In this document: one piece after another, positions 1-8,135 of the stretch | Layout of the letters: every line of letters starts with the position of its first letter | How positions within the stretch are numbered: the stretch's first letter is position 1 | Source: Thermus tenuipuniceus | GTDB lineage: Bacteria; Deinococcota; Deinococci; Deinococcales; Thermaceae | Direction: 5' to 3' | Assembly (NCBI RefSeq): GCF_002964845.1 | Contig: NZ_PRDA01000007.1 | Span: 1 to 64,000, forward strand | Length of the DNA: 64,000 bases | Position numbers and translations under genes: made by a program | The notes under the pieces: model-generated | What the model was told of the DNA's origin: nothing | Seen by the model: the letters and a program-made list of their open reading frames with translations, nothing else | The model's database searches: none

Positions 1-105
1 CGCAGGGTCGGTTCCCCATCTTTTTATCCCCTTCAGCGTCTCACATGTGTTTGTCCGGGTTCAGGAGAGGCGGCGGGCCCTTCTTTGCCCTTGGCGGCCC
101 TGCCC

Positions 106-717
106 TCAGAAGAGGTAAAGCACCGCCCGCCCCGCCTCCACCCGCACCCGGATGGGCCCTAGGGCCCGGTTTTCCAGGGTCAGGGTGGTGGCCTTGAGGG
201 GGGCAGGGGGAAGGTTCCAGCGGGCCCCTTCCACCCCCAAAGTGGCTTCGGGGAAGGGGAGGAGGCTGAAGGGGGCTCCGGGTTCCAAGGGAAAGGTGTG
301 GCTTCCGGGGAGGAGGGGGAAGGCCCGGGTGAGCCCGTCGGAAAGCTCCACCTGCACCCCCAGTGCCGCCAAGTAAAAGGCCAGCTCCAGGTGGGCCAGG
401 GTGTGGTCCAGCCGCCCGCCCAAGGCCCCCAGGAGGAGCATCGCTTCCGCTCCCAGGTCCAGGGCTTTCCGCACCAGGGCTTCGCCGTCCGTAAGGTCCT
501 TTTCGCGGGGGAGTACCTCCCTGGGGGCAGGCAGGGCCGCCTGGAGCCAGGGGGGGCTGGAGTCAAAGTCCCCCAGCCAAAGCTCTAGGGGAAGCCCTAA
601 CGTCAGGGCATGGCGGGCCCCGGAGTCCGCCGCCAGGAGGCGGTAACCCTGAAGGCGCGCCCTCAGGGCCTCCGTCACCAAGAGGGGGCCGCCCAGGAGG
701 AGGGCGAAGCGCTTCAT
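106..717 (-). CDS. thiN: thiamine pyrophosphokinase
   Basis: This 203-residue protein should transfer pyrophosphate from ATP to thiamine to make thiamine pyrophosphate in the cytoplasm. The N-terminal catalytic domain shows LGDFDS and DLTDGEALV, and around residue 100 the typical GGRLDH motif followed by a short helix. The C-terminal 70 residues form the beta-rich thiamine-binding domain of the family. Length matches the usual 200-220 residues. The ATG overlaps the stop codon of the upstream ABC ATPase gene (ATGA), so the two are co-translated, which suggests that the transporter feeds thiamine to this kinase. No terminator is obvious in the 105 bases beyond the stop. Confidence 0.9.
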   Translation of the reverse strand: MKRFALLLGGPLLVTEALRARLQGYRLLAADSGARHALTLGLPLELWLGDFDSSPPWLQAALPAPREVLPREKDLTDGEALVRKALDLGAEAMLLLGALGGRLDHTLAHLELAFYLAALGVQVELSDGLTRAFPLLPGSHTFPLEPGAPFSLLPFPEATLGVEGARWNLPPAPLKATTLTLENRALGPIRVRVEAGRAVLYLF

Positions 718-1664
718 CTTTCCAAGGGTACCGCCTGGTTGAGGTCCAGGTGGAGGCGGATAGGGGTTCCCTCCTCCGGGCCCTCCTGGGCCTCGAGGTA
801 AAGCCGCACACCCTTAACCCGCACCCAAAGCCCCACCCTGGGCCCGTAGTAGAGCCGTTCCTCCACCACACCCTCCGCCCCCTCCCCCAGGCGCAGGGCC
901 CCCGGGGGTAGGAGGTGCGGTCTAGGCGGCAGGCCTATCCTTTGGCTCTCCTCCGGGGAGAGGAGGTTTTTGTGGCCCATAAAGCGGGCGGTCCAGGCAT
1001 CTTTAGGTTTGGCGTAGACCTCTTCTGGCCGCCCCACCTGGACCAGACGCCCCTGGCGGATCACCGCCACCCGGTGGGCCAGGAGAAAGGCCTCTCCCTG
1101 GTCGTGGGTGACCAGGAGGGCGGTGACCCCTGCTTCCCGCAGGGTCCTGCGCAGGAAGAAGAGCAACTCTTCCCGCAGGCGGAGGTCCAGGGCCCCCAGG
1201 GGTTCGTCCAGAAGCAGGAGGCGGGGCTTGGGGGCCAGGGCCCGGGCCAGGGCTACCCGCTGTTGCTCCCCTCCCGAAAGCTCTTGGGGCCTTTTGCCGG
1301 CGTGGGACAGGAGCTCCATCCGCTCCAGGAGCTCCCGCACCCGCGCTTCCCGCTCGGCCCTAGGCCAGCGGGCCTCCACCAGGCCGAAGGCCACGTTCTC
1401 CGCCACCGTGAGGTGGGGGAAGAGGGCATAGTCCTGAAAGAGGAAGCCCACCCCCCGCCTTTCCGGGGGCAGGGGGGTGAGGTCTTGTCCGTGGAAGCGC
1501 ACGAAACCCTGATCAGGGGAAAGGAGGCCGGCGATGAGCTTCAGTAGGGTGCTCTTCCCGCTGCCCGAGGGTCCCAAGAGAGCCAGGACCTCCCCCTCCT
1601 GAACGGTGAGGTCCAGGGCCAGTTGGAAACCGGGGAAGCGCTTTTTCAGGGCAAGCTCCAGCAC
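714..1664 (-). CDS. thiQ: ABC transporter ATP-binding protein, probably thiamine uptake
   Basis: An importer ATPase of about 316 residues. Visible motifs are Walker A GPSGSGKST, the Q-loop near FLFQDYALF, the signature LSGGEQQRVALARA, Walker B LLLLDEPLGALD and the switch histidine in LLVTHDQ. The last 80 residues form a TOBE-like regulatory domain, as in ATPases for thiamine, iron or spermidine uptake. Thiamine is inferred only from the translationally coupled thiamine pyrophosphokinase; no permease or binding protein gene is in the window. The open frame extends to a TTG at 1679, but that codon sits in the terminator stem of the previous gene. GTG at 1664 is preferred, although the GGAGG sequence lies very close to it. 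Confidence 0.75.
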   Translation of the reverse strand: MLELALKKRFPGFQLALDLTVQEGEVLALLGPSGSGKSTLLKLIAGLLSPDQGFVRFHGQDLTPLPPERRGVGFLFQDYALFPHLTVAENVAFGLVEARWPRAEREARVRELLERMELLSHAGKRPQELSGGEQQRVALARALAPKPRLLLLDEPLGALDLRLREELLFFLRRTLREAGVTALLVTHDQGEAFLLAHRVAVIRQGRLVQVGRPEEVYAKPKDAWTARFMGHKNLLSPEESQRIGLPPRPHLLPPGALRLGEGAEGVVEERLYYGPRVGLWVRVKGVRLYLEAQEGPEEGTPIRLHLDLNQAVPLER

Positions 1665-1676
1665 CCCTCCATTAAA

Positions 1677-1708
1677 CAAGGAACCCGGGGCGTGCCCCGG
1701 GTTCCTTG
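1677..1708 (-). terminator. intrinsic terminator after cytochrome c-552 gene
   Basis: A perfect 14-bp GC-rich stem (1677-1690 with 1695-1708) encloses a 4-nt loop and is followed on the minus strand by TTTAA. It lies 11 bases after the stop of the cytochrome gene and directly before the ABC ATPase start. Confidence 0.85.
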
Positions 1709-1718
1709 CGGGCCCGCC

Positions 1719-2165
1719 TTACTTCAGACCCAACTTTTTCCGCTCCTCCAGCACCTGCTGGAGGGTGAGCCTCTTATCCCTCAGGGCCTTGACCTCGGCA
1801 GCGGTGAAGGGCTTGAAGCCCTGGACCTTCTTGTCGTCCCCCCAGGCGGTGGCGATGTGGTTGAGGAGGGCGGCGATCTCCTCGTCCTTTAGGCCGTTGT
1901 ACGCGGGCATGGCACCGTTGTACTTCATGCCCTTCACCTCAATCGGCCCCTGCAAGCCCCAAAGGAGGACCTTAATCAGGTACTCCCGCCCGCCTTGCTT
2001 GCCCAGAATCTCGGACACGTGCCCGGCCAGGGGCGGGAAGGCCCCGGGGAGACCTTGGCCATTGGCCTGGTGGCATCCTGCGCACTGAGCGTAGAGTTTG
2101 GCGCCATCTGCCTGGGCGAAGGCCAGGCTGCCGATAAGAAGGAGAGCCGTTAGGGTCCGCTTCAT
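1719..2165 (-). CDS. cycA: cytochrome c-552 precursor
   Basis: A soluble periplasmic monoheme cytochrome c that in Thermus carries electrons from the bc1-type complex to the ba3 or caa3 oxidase. The 148-residue precursor has a signal peptide (MKRTLTALLL..., cleavage near FAQA), the heme-attachment motif CAGCH about ten residues into the mature chain, and a likely axial methionine in NGAMPAYNG. The long charged C-terminal extension (KKVQGFKP... to ERKKLGLK) is typical of Thermus c-552. I chose ATG at 2165 because GGAGGG lies 6-7 bases upstream; the open frame continues 16 codons further without support. It is transcribed divergently from the sox operon, whose electrons it may receive. Confidence 0.93.
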   Translation of the reverse strand: MKRTLTALLLIGSLAFAQADGAKLYAQCAGCHQANGQGLPGAFPPLAGHVSEILGKQGGREYLIKVLLWGLQGPIEVKGMKYNGAMPAYNGLKDEEIAALLNHIATAWGDDKKVQGFKPFTAAEVKALRDKRLTLQQVLEERKKLGLK

Positions 2166-2184
2166 CTTTACCCTCCGGGGTATC

Positions 2185-2213
2185 AGGGTATTTTGTCCCT
2201 TGCTCCTTGTCAA
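2185..2213 (-). promoter_or_regulatory. sigma-A promoter of cycA
   Basis: A consensus -35 TTGACA (2213-2208) and a -10 TACCCT (2190-2185) are separated by exactly 17 bases on the minus strand, about 20 bases before the chosen start codon. Confidence 0.75.
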
Positions 2214-2340
2214 GGCCTTTGGCTATCCCAAAACTTTAGCCTTTCTTAAGCTATAGTCCCCAGGGGTACAGGGGAAGAGACCCCAGAGGAAACCACATAA
2301 GCGCGTTTTTATGAATAAGGAGATTTCGTGTCAAAGGGGC

Positions 2341-2369
2341 TTGACATGGTTCCGGGAGGGTGCTAGGGT
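2341..2369 (+). promoter_or_regulatory. sigma-A promoter of the sox operon
   Basis: Perfect -35 TTGACA (2341-2346), 17-base spacer, and -10 TAGGGT (2364-2369) preceded by an extended TGC. It is the only good promoter seen before soxW. The 2214-2340 interval between the divergent promoters contains an imperfect inverted repeat (GGCTA...TAGCC, 2220-2241) that could be an operator; no regulator gene is recognised nearby. Confidence 0.8.
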
Positions 2370-2405
2370 ACAAATGTCCTTGGGTGTACCCAGGCGGTGT
2401 ATAAG

Positions 2406-2840
2406 ATGTACGCATACCGGGTACTTTGGTCCCTTGTGGTACTGATCCTGACCGCGGCCCTGGCTGCCCCGGACTTTGGCCGGTGGTATCCCTATGGCAC
2501 GGCCCTGGACCTGGCCCGGGCCCATGGGCGGGTGGTGATGGTGTACTTTCATTCTCCTCACTGCCCCTATTGCGACCAGATGAACACCTTCGTCCTTTCC
2601 GATCCCCAGGTAAGCCGCTTCCTGGAGGACCGGTTCGTGGTGGCCTCCGTGGGCACGGAAACCCCGGAGGGCCAGGAGCTTGCCCGGCGGTATAGGGTGC
2701 CGGGCACTCCTACCTTTGTCTTCCTCGTCTTTCGCAAGGGGACGTGGGAAGAGGTGGGCCGGTTTTTTGGCAGCCGGCCCCGGGCGCAGTTCCTTTCCGA
2801 GCTGCGCCAGTTGTGTGCCAAAGGAGGTGCGTGTGAATAG
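2406..2840 (+). CDS. soxW: periplasmic thioredoxin-like protein, SoxW type
   Basis: A 144-residue exported thioredoxin-fold protein. The N terminus is hydrophobic (VLWSLVVLILTAALA) and cleaves before APDF. The redox motif is CPYC in FHSPHCPYCDQM, and the cis-proline loop is GTPTF. It resembles the thiol reductants found with sox operons (SoxW, DUF255/thioredoxin_7 type), which keep SoxY cysteines reduced. A frame-matched GTG lies at 2397, but ATG 2406 has a GGCGGTG sequence at good spacing. It is the first gene of the sox operon and overlaps soxY by 8 bases. Confidence 0.75.
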   Translation: MYAYRVLWSLVVLILTAALAAPDFGRWYPYGTALDLARAHGRVVMVYFHSPHCPYCDQMNTFVLSDPQVSRFLEDRFVVASVGTETPEGQELARRYRVPGTPTFVFLVFRKGTWEEVGRFFGSRPRAQFLSELRQLCAKGGACE

Positions 2841-3285
2841 GCGAGCGTTTTTAAGGACCACCGGCGTAGCCCTCGGGGCCGTCGCTTTGGCGGGGTTTCC
2901 CGTAAGGGCGCAGGGTTTAGAGGGCGAGGACTTGGCCAACCTGGAGAAGGTCCTGCAGGCGGCGTTGGGTAAGGGGTTTAAGGATCTTACACCTTCGAAT
3001 GCCATCAAGCTCACCATGCCCGCCATTGCCGAAAGCGGGGCCAACGTGCCCGCGGAGGTGGAGGTGAACCTGCCTTCCAACCAGGTGAAGGCCATCCACC
3101 TCTTCGCAGACAAGAACCCCACCCCGCACCTGGTGGCCTTTATGCCCATGAAGGCCCTGCCCTACTACGCCACCCGGGTGCGCTTGGCGGAGACCAGCGC
3201 CATCCGGGCGGTGGTGGAAACGGCGGACGGCAAGTTCCTTTTGGCTTCGGCCAGCACCCGCGTGACCGTGGGGGGGTGCGGTTAA
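2833..3285 (+). CDS. soxY: sulfur carrier protein SoxY
   Basis: The covalent sulfur carrier of the Sox pathway: the C-terminal cysteine in the flexible VGGCG tail carries the sulfane and sulfonate intermediates. The 150-residue precursor begins with a Tat signal (NRRAFLRTTGVALGAVALAG), so it is exported folded, presumably with SoxZ. The GTG at 2833 is chosen because AAGGAGG (2821-2827) lies five bases before it; the open frame extends upstream inside soxW without other support. The gene overlaps the end of soxW and is 14 bases before soxZ. Confidence 0.92.
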   Translation: MNRRAFLRTTGVALGAVALAGFPVRAQGLEGEDLANLEKVLQAALGKGFKDLTPSNAIKLTMPAIAESGANVPAEVEVNLPSNQVKAIHLFADKNPTPHLVAFMPMKALPYYATRVRLAETSAIRAVVETADGKFLLASASTRVTVGGCG

Positions 3286-3299
3286 GGAGGAGGTAGGAA

Positions 3300-3626
3300 A
3301 TGGCCATTCGTACCATTGTTCGCTTGACTCCGGCCAAGCCCAAAGCGGGCGAGAACTTCAAGCTCCAGGTGGTGGCCCAGCACCCCAACGAGCCCGGCAC
3401 CCGGCGGGATGCCGAGGGTAAGATCATCCCCGCCAAGTACATCAACCTGGTGGAGGTCTACTTTGAGGGGGAAAAGGTGGCGGAGGCCCGCCCCGGTCCT
3501 TCCACCAGCGCCAATCCCCTCTACGGCTTCATGTTCAAGGCGGAAAAGGCGGGGACGTTCACCGTAAAACTGAAGGATACCGACGGAGACACCGGCGAAG
3601 GTACGGTAAAACTGGAGCTGGCCTAA
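3300..3626 (+). CDS. soxZ: SoxZ, SoxY partner
   Basis: A 108-residue immunoglobulin-like protein that forms the SoxYZ heterodimer. No signal peptide is visible, consistent with piggy-back export on the Tat signal of SoxY. The sequence shows the family features: RLTPAKPKAGENFKL near the start and an N-terminal half containing HPNEPGTRRD. The start has GGAGG about 6 bases upstream. It is followed by a GC-rich hairpin and then soxA. Confidence 0.92.
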   Translation: MAIRTIVRLTPAKPKAGENFKLQVVAQHPNEPGTRRDAEGKIIPAKYINLVEVYFEGEKVAEARPGPSTSANPLYGFMFKAEKAGTFTVKLKDTDGDTGEGTVKLELA

Positions 3627-3630
3627 AGGT

Positions 3631-3655
3631 GGCGCCCGGGTGATCCCCGGGCGCC
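3631..3655 (+). terminator. GC-rich intercistronic hairpin between soxZ and soxA
   Basis: A perfect 10-bp stem GGCGCCCGGG / CCCGGGCGCC with a 5-base loop sits 4 bases after the soxZ stop. There is no following T-run, so it more likely slows 3'-to-5' decay or gives partial termination, raising SoxYZ over the enzymes downstream. Confidence 0.6.
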
Positions 3656-3676
3656 CGGGTTTGCGGGAGGTGGCGC

Positions 3677-4459
3677 ATGCCTTTATGGGTCTTGAGGGCG
3701 GTGGCGGTTTTCGTACTTCTGGGGTTGGGTCTGGCCCAAGGGGAGGTGGACCCCAGGGAGGAAGCCAAGCGACAAAAACAGCTCCTTTTGGAAACCGCAG
3801 GTATCCTGCCCACGGAGCTCATTGTGGAGCAAGGTAAGGAGTTCTTTAACCGCAAGGGGCCTTTGGGCAAGACCATGGCCGAGTGTGACTTCGGCCTGGG
3901 GAAGGGAGTTCTGGAAGGAGCGGCGGCCAGGCTACCCCGTTACTTCCTGGACACGGGCAAGGTAGAGGACCTGGATAGCCGCATCCTCACCTGCATGACC
4001 CGGGTCCAGGGCTTCCGGCCCGACCAGATCAAGCGCCAGGAGGTGGTGGCCATTGCCTTCTACATCGCCAGCTTCTCCATGGGCAAACCCATCCAGGTGC
4101 GCCTTCTCTTTCCTCAAGAAAGGGAGCTCTATGCCCTTGGAGAAAAGCTCTTCTATGCCCGAAGCGGGGCCCGGGATGTGGGCTGCGCCACCTGCCATAT
4201 CTCTTACGTGGGCCGGAGGGCAGGGGTTCTTCCCTATGCTGATGTCCTGGGCAAGGATAAGTCCTGGACCCACTGGCCCGCTTACCGCTACTCCAACGAC
4301 CAGATCTGGACCATGCAGGACCGGATCCGGGCCTGCTACGGCAACATCGCCCACCCACAGCCAGACCTCTACTCGCTGCCCATCCTAGCCCTGGAGCTTT
4401 TCATGGCCTATCAGAACAATGGGGCCGTGGTTGAGGAGTGGCCGGCCTTTGTGCGGTGA
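3677..4459 (+). CDS. soxA: SoxA, monoheme cytochrome (first copy)
   Basis: Catalytic subunit of the SoxAX cytochrome, which couples thiosulfate to the SoxY cysteine with release of two electrons. The 260-residue precursor has a signal peptide ending at LGLAQ. The only heme motif is CATCH (about residue 173). The N-terminal half lacks CXXCH and keeps isolated cysteines in MAECDF and TCMTR that probably form a disulfide, so this is the monoheme SoxA class. The family's heme-ligand and active-site cysteine should be the one in RIRACYGN. GGGAGGTG precedes the ATG. A second copy lies at 7330-8133. Confidence 0.9.
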   Translation: MPLWVLRAVAVFVLLGLGLAQGEVDPREEAKRQKQLLLETAGILPTELIVEQGKEFFNRKGPLGKTMAECDFGLGKGVLEGAAARLPRYFLDTGKVEDLDSRILTCMTRVQGFRPDQIKRQEVVAIAFYIASFSMGKPIQVRLLFPQERELYALGEKLFYARSGARDVGCATCHISYVGRRAGVLPYADVLGKDKSWTHWPAYRYSNDQIWTMQDRIRACYGNIAHPQPDLYSLPILALELFMAYQNNGAVVEEWPAFVR

Positions 4460-4469
4460 GGAAGCGGTG

Positions 4470-5051
4470 ATGAAAGCGAAGAAGCTTATCCCCATCCTTT
4501 TTTTGGCCGCACCCTTGGTGGTGGCCTTGGCCCAGTCGTACTTCAACCCTTCCGAGCTGGAAGCTGTCAAGACCGGCGGCAAGGCCTACGCCGAGGTTTT
4601 CCTGAACCAGCGGCCGGACCAGGCTCTTTGCTCCGCCCATCGGAACCGCTTGCCTGCCGATTTCCTTCCCAAGTTCTTGGAAGAGCAACGGGCCCTCATC
4701 AAGTACCCGCAAAGCGGCAAGCTTATGGGGGATTGGAAGAAGGGCGGGGCCATCTTTAACAACCTTCAGAAGGCCAACTGCTTCTCCTGCCACTTTGGCT
4801 CCCCTGTGCACCTGGGCGGGGATGTGGGTCCTAGCTTGGAAAAGTACGGCCTGAACCGGGGGCAGTCCGAGGCGGTGCAGCGCTACACCTATGAGGTCAT
4901 CTACAATGCTTGGGCTTACTTCCCATGCACGGTTATGTACCGCTTCGGGGCTCAGGGCCTTTTAACCCCGGAGGAGATTGCCGACGTGGTGGCCTACCTC
5001 CTAGACCCGGAGTCGGACTTCAACACCAAGCCTGCGGTGGGGTCTAGATGA
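4470..5051 (+). CDS. soxX: SoxX, monoheme cytochrome (first copy)
   Basis: Electron-transfer partner of SoxA. The 193-residue precursor has an N-terminal signal (KAKKLIPILFLAAPLVVALAQ), a heme motif CFSCH near residue 110, the GPSL motif shortly after it, and a candidate axial methionine in TVMYRFG. It is longer than the minimal SoxX because of an N-terminal helical extension containing CSAHRNRLPADF, which is shared with the second copy. ATG 4470 is preferred over an upstream frame-matched start inside soxA. It overlaps soxB by ATGA. Confidence 0.88.
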   Translation: MKAKKLIPILFLAAPLVVALAQSYFNPSELEAVKTGGKAYAEVFLNQRPDQALCSAHRNRLPADFLPKFLEEQRALIKYPQSGKLMGDWKKGGAIFNNLQKANCFSCHFGSPVHLGGDVGPSLEKYGLNRGQSEAVQRYTYEVIYNAWAYFPCTVMYRFGAQGLLTPEEIADVVAYLLDPESDFNTKPAVGSR

Positions 5052-6769
5052 ACCGCAGAGAGCTCCTCTACCTCTTTTCCGCTTTGGCGGGTCTGGGTCC
5101 AAGGGCCCTGGCCCAAGCTCTGGAAAACCCCGCCCGGCTTTATGACCTTGCCCCCTACGGCGACGCCACCCTCCTTTACTTCTCCGACCTTCACGGGCAG
5201 GCTTTCCCCCACCACTTCATGGAGCCTCCCAACCTGATTGCGCCCAAGCCCCTCATGGGCCGCCCGGGGTACCTCACCGGGGAGGCTGTCTTGCGCTACT
5301 ACGGGGTGGAGCGGGGCACGCCCTTGGCCTACCTGCTCTCCTATGTGAACTTTGAGGAGCTGGCCCGGGCCTTTGGCCCCATCGGGGGACTTTCTGCCCT
5401 CACCGCCCTTATCCGCAATCAGAAGGCCCAGGTGGAAGGGGAGGGGGGAAAGGTCCTAGTTCTGGACGGCGGCGATACCTGGACCAACTCTGGCCTTTCC
5501 CTCCTAACCCAGGGGGAAGCCATTGTGGAATGGCAGAACCTCGTTGGGGTGGATCACATGGTCTCCCACTGGGAGTGGACCCTGGGGCGGGAGCGGGCCG
5601 AGGCGCTCTTCAAGAAGCTTAAGGGCGAGCACCTTTCCTACAACGTAGTGGATGAACTTTTCGGCGACCCCCTTTACCCCGCCTACCGGATCCATCAAAT
5701 GGGCCGCTACGCCCTGGCCGTAGTAGGGGCCACGTATCCCTACGTGAGGGTTTCCCACCCCGAGGAGTTCACGGAAGGCCTTTCCTTTGCCCTGGACGTC
5801 CGCCGCTTGCAGGAGGCCGTGGATCAGGCTCGGGCCGAGGGGGCGGATGCCGTGGTCCTTCTCTCCCACAACGGCCTTCAGCTGGACGCCGCCTTGGCGG
5901 AGCGGGTGAGGGGGATAGATCTGATCCTCTCCGGGCACACCCACGACCTCACCCCTCTTCCCTGGCGGGTGGGCAAGACCTGGATCGTGGCGGGAAGCGC
6001 CGCAGGCAAGGCCCTGATGCGGGTGGACCTCAAGCTCTGGAAGGGGGGCATCGCCAACCTCCGGGTACGGGTTCTTCCGGTCCTCTCCCAGCACCTTCCC
6101 AAGGCGGAGAACGTGGAGGGGTGGCTCCAGGAGCGGGTGGCTACCCACCGCCAGCACCTCTTTGAGCCCTTGGCGGTTTCCGACTCCTTACTTTACAAGC
6201 GGGATACCCTTTACTCCACCTGGGATGAGCTGGTGGGCCAGGCGGTCAAGGCCCTTTACCCGGAGGTGGACCTGGTCTTCAGCCCGGCGGTGCGCTGGGG
6301 CACCACCATCCTCCCCGGCCAGGCCATCACCCGGGACCACCTCTACGCCTATCTGGGCTTTACCTACCCCGAGTTGTACCTCTTCTGGCTAAGGGGGGAG
6401 CAGATCCGCAACACCCTCGAGGACATCGCCAGCAATGTGTTCAGCCCCGATCCCTTCTACCAGCAGGGCGGGGACGTGAGCCGGGTTCATGGCCTCCGCT
6501 ACGTTTTGGACCCCGATGCCCCCACCGGCAAGCGCATCCGGGAGGTGGAGGTGGGGGGCAAGCCCCTGGATCCCAATCGCCGGTACCTGGCGGCCTCCTA
6601 TGGGGGGAGGCTCCAGCGGGTGGGGGAGGCCAAGGCGGGCTTTGAACCCAGGCCCATTTACGCTGTGCTGGAGGAGTACCTGAAGGGGGTGGGCAGAGTG
6701 AAGGTTCTCCCTAACCCTAACGTGCGCGTGCTCGGTAGGACGTACCAAGTTCCGGAGGTGAAAGGATGA
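5048..6769 (+). CDS. soxB: thiosulfohydrolase SoxB
   Basis: Periplasmic dimanganese hydrolase that releases sulfate from the SoxY-bound S-sulfonate. The 573-residue precursor has a twin-arginine start (NRRELLYLFSALAGLG). The metallophosphatase core shows YFSDLHGQ, DGGDTW, HWEWTLG, LSHNGLQLD and SGHTHD, in the expected order for the 5'-nucleotidase family. The C-terminal 5'-nucleotidase domain spans roughly residues 370-560. It overlaps soxX on one side and the second soxX on the other, both by ATGA, so the three form one translational block. Confidence 0.93.
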   Translation: MNRRELLYLFSALAGLGPRALAQALENPARLYDLAPYGDATLLYFSDLHGQAFPHHFMEPPNLIAPKPLMGRPGYLTGEAVLRYYGVERGTPLAYLLSYVNFEELARAFGPIGGLSALTALIRNQKAQVEGEGGKVLVLDGGDTWTNSGLSLLTQGEAIVEWQNLVGVDHMVSHWEWTLGRERAEALFKKLKGEHLSYNVVDELFGDPLYPAYRIHQMGRYALAVVGATYPYVRVSHPEEFTEGLSFALDVRRLQEAVDQARAEGADAVVLLSHNGLQLDAALAERVRGIDLILSGHTHDLTPLPWRVGKTWIVAGSAAGKALMRVDLKLWKGGIANLRVRVLPVLSQHLPKAENVEGWLQERVATHRQHLFEPLAVSDSLLYKRDTLYSTWDELVGQAVKALYPEVDLVFSPAVRWGTTILPGQAITRDHLYAYLGFTYPELYLFWLRGEQIRNTLEDIASNVFSPDPFYQQGGDVSRVHGLRYVLDPDAPTGKRIREVEVGGKPLDPNRRYLAASYGGRLQRVGEAKAGFEPRPIYAVLEEYLKGVGRVKVLPNPNVRVLGRTYQVPEVKG

Positions 6770-7326
6770 AGAGAACAGCGATCGTTGTTGGCAGCCTTGT
6801 GCTCTTAGGGCTGGGGCTTTCGCAGGTAAGCCCCTTCAGGGCCCGCCTCGAGGCGGCTTTGCATGCGGGCGGCCACGAGTTCGCCAGAGTGATGCTCTCC
6901 CAGGACAAGGGGCAGGCCCTCTGCTCCCAGCATCGGGACAAGCTCCCCGCGGACCTGATACCCGGCTTCCTGGCGGAGCAGAAGGCCCTCATCAAGTACC
7001 CGGCAAACGGCAAGCTCATGGGGGATTGGAAAAACGGGGAGAAGGTCTTCACCGACCCCAAGCGGGGCAACTGCTATGCCTGCCACGCCGGGGTGGCCAG
7101 CGAGGTAGCCTACGGCACCATGGGCCCTTCCCTTACCAACTACGGCCAGCGGGGCACCTCGGAGGCGGTGGTCCGGTACACCTACGAGAAGATCTACAAC
7201 GCCTGGGCCTTCGTGCCCTGCTCCCTCATGTACCGGGGTGGGGTGCACGGCCTCTTCACCCCGGAGGAAACCGCCGATCTGGTGGCCTTCCTTCTGGATC
7301 CTGAGTCCCCCATCAACCGGAGGTGA
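6766..7326 (+). CDS. soxX: SoxX paralogue (second copy)
   Basis: A 186-residue exported monoheme cytochrome clearly paralogous to the first SoxX. Shared blocks include LPADLIPGFLAEQKALIKYP, KLMGDWK, GPSL, SEAVVRYTYEKIYNAWAF and the C-terminal DLVAFLLDPES. The heme motif is CYACH rather than CFSCH, and the candidate axial methionine is in CSLMYRGG. A signal peptide is present (KRTAIVVGSLVLLGLGLSQ). It starts inside the soxB stop codon and is followed 3 bases later by the second soxA, so the duplicated unit is soxX-soxA, in reverse order to the first pair. Confidence 0.85.
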   Translation: MKRTAIVVGSLVLLGLGLSQVSPFRARLEAALHAGGHEFARVMLSQDKGQALCSQHRDKLPADLIPGFLAEQKALIKYPANGKLMGDWKNGEKVFTDPKRGNCYACHAGVASEVAYGTMGPSLTNYGQRGTSEAVVRYTYEKIYNAWAFVPCSLMYRGGVHGLFTPEETADLVAFLLDPESPINRR

Positions 7327-7329
7327 GCC

Positions 7330-8133
7330 ATGAAGAGAAGGAATCGCTTGGTTTTTCTGGGCTTGCTGGCTTTGGGAACCCTGGTGGGGGTGGGGGCCTA
7401 CACCCAGCAGCAGAAGCCCCTGGATCCCTTTGAGGAGGCCATGCGCCAGCGGCAGATGTACTTGGAAACTTTCGGCGTTCTGCCCGGGGAGCTCTTCGCT
7501 GAGGAGGGGAAGGAGCTCTTCTTCCGCAAGGGGCCGAGCGGCAAGACCCTCGAGGAGTGCGACTTTGGCAAGGGGAAGGGAGTCTTGGAAGGGGTCTATG
7601 CCATCCTTCCCAAGTACTTCCCCGACAGCAAGCGGGTGGAGGATCTGGAAACCCGGGTGTACACCTGCATGCAGACCGTGCAGGGGTACAAGCCGGCGGA
7701 GATCAAACGGGACGAGGTTAAGGCCATCACCACCTACATCGCCTCCTTCTCCTCCAAGGCCAAGATCCAGGTGGTGCCCAAGCACCCCCAGGAACTCGCC
7801 ATGTACAACCTGGGGCGGGAGCTTTGGTACACCCGGGCCGGGGCCCGGGACATGAGCTGCGCCATCTGCCACGACCAGTACGCGGGCCAGAGGGTGCGGC
7901 TTTCCCCGGTCAGGAGCCCCAAGCAGGGTCTGGGCAACGAGTGGCCCGCCTACCGCTTTGAGGAGGACAAGCTCTACACCATGGAGGACCGCATCAACTT
8001 CTGCTACGAGTCCATCGCCATCCCCAAGCCCGAGTTCTACTCCGACGTGCACATCGCCCTCACCATGTACATGCTGGCCGAGGCCACCAAGGCCGGGCAC
8101 TCCTTTGAGGAGCTGCCCTTCTTCACCCGCTAG
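7330..8133 (+). CDS. soxA: SoxA paralogue (second copy)
   Basis: A 267-residue exported monoheme protein paralogous to the first SoxA. It keeps the heme motif (CAICH, about residue 178), the isolated N-terminal cysteines (LEECDF, YTCMQ), and the candidate catalytic and ligand cysteine in RINFCYES. The linker after the heme differs most: the first copy has GVLPYADVLGKDKSW where this one has RVRLSPVRSPKQGLG. GAGG precedes ATG 7330. It probably pairs with the adjacent second SoxX to make an alternative SoxAX with a different substrate, redox potential or partner; this is inference. Confidence 0.85.
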   Translation: MKRRNRLVFLGLLALGTLVGVGAYTQQQKPLDPFEEAMRQRQMYLETFGVLPGELFAEEGKELFFRKGPSGKTLEECDFGKGKGVLEGVYAILPKYFPDSKRVEDLETRVYTCMQTVQGYKPAEIKRDEVKAITTYIASFSSKAKIQVVPKHPQELAMYNLGRELWYTRAGARDMSCAICHDQYAGQRVRLSPVRSPKQGLGNEWPAYRFEEDKLYTMEDRINFCYESIAIPKPEFYSDVHIALTMYMLAEATKAGHSFEELPFFTR

Positions 8134-8135
8134 CC

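Noticed and set aside
1-105. A gene or RNA at the left edge of the window
   Set aside because: No frame with recognisable content and no clear hairpin; it may be the end of a neighbouring unit outside the window.
2328-2366. A 12-codon ORF (GTG 2328, AAGGAG upstream) before the sox operon
   Set aside because: It spans the -35 and -10 of the sox promoter, so it cannot be on that transcript, and nothing else supports it.
3631-3655. The soxZ-soxA hairpin as a full terminator splitting the operon
   Set aside because: It lacks a T-run and no promoter is seen before soxA, so I treat it as an intercistronic structure.
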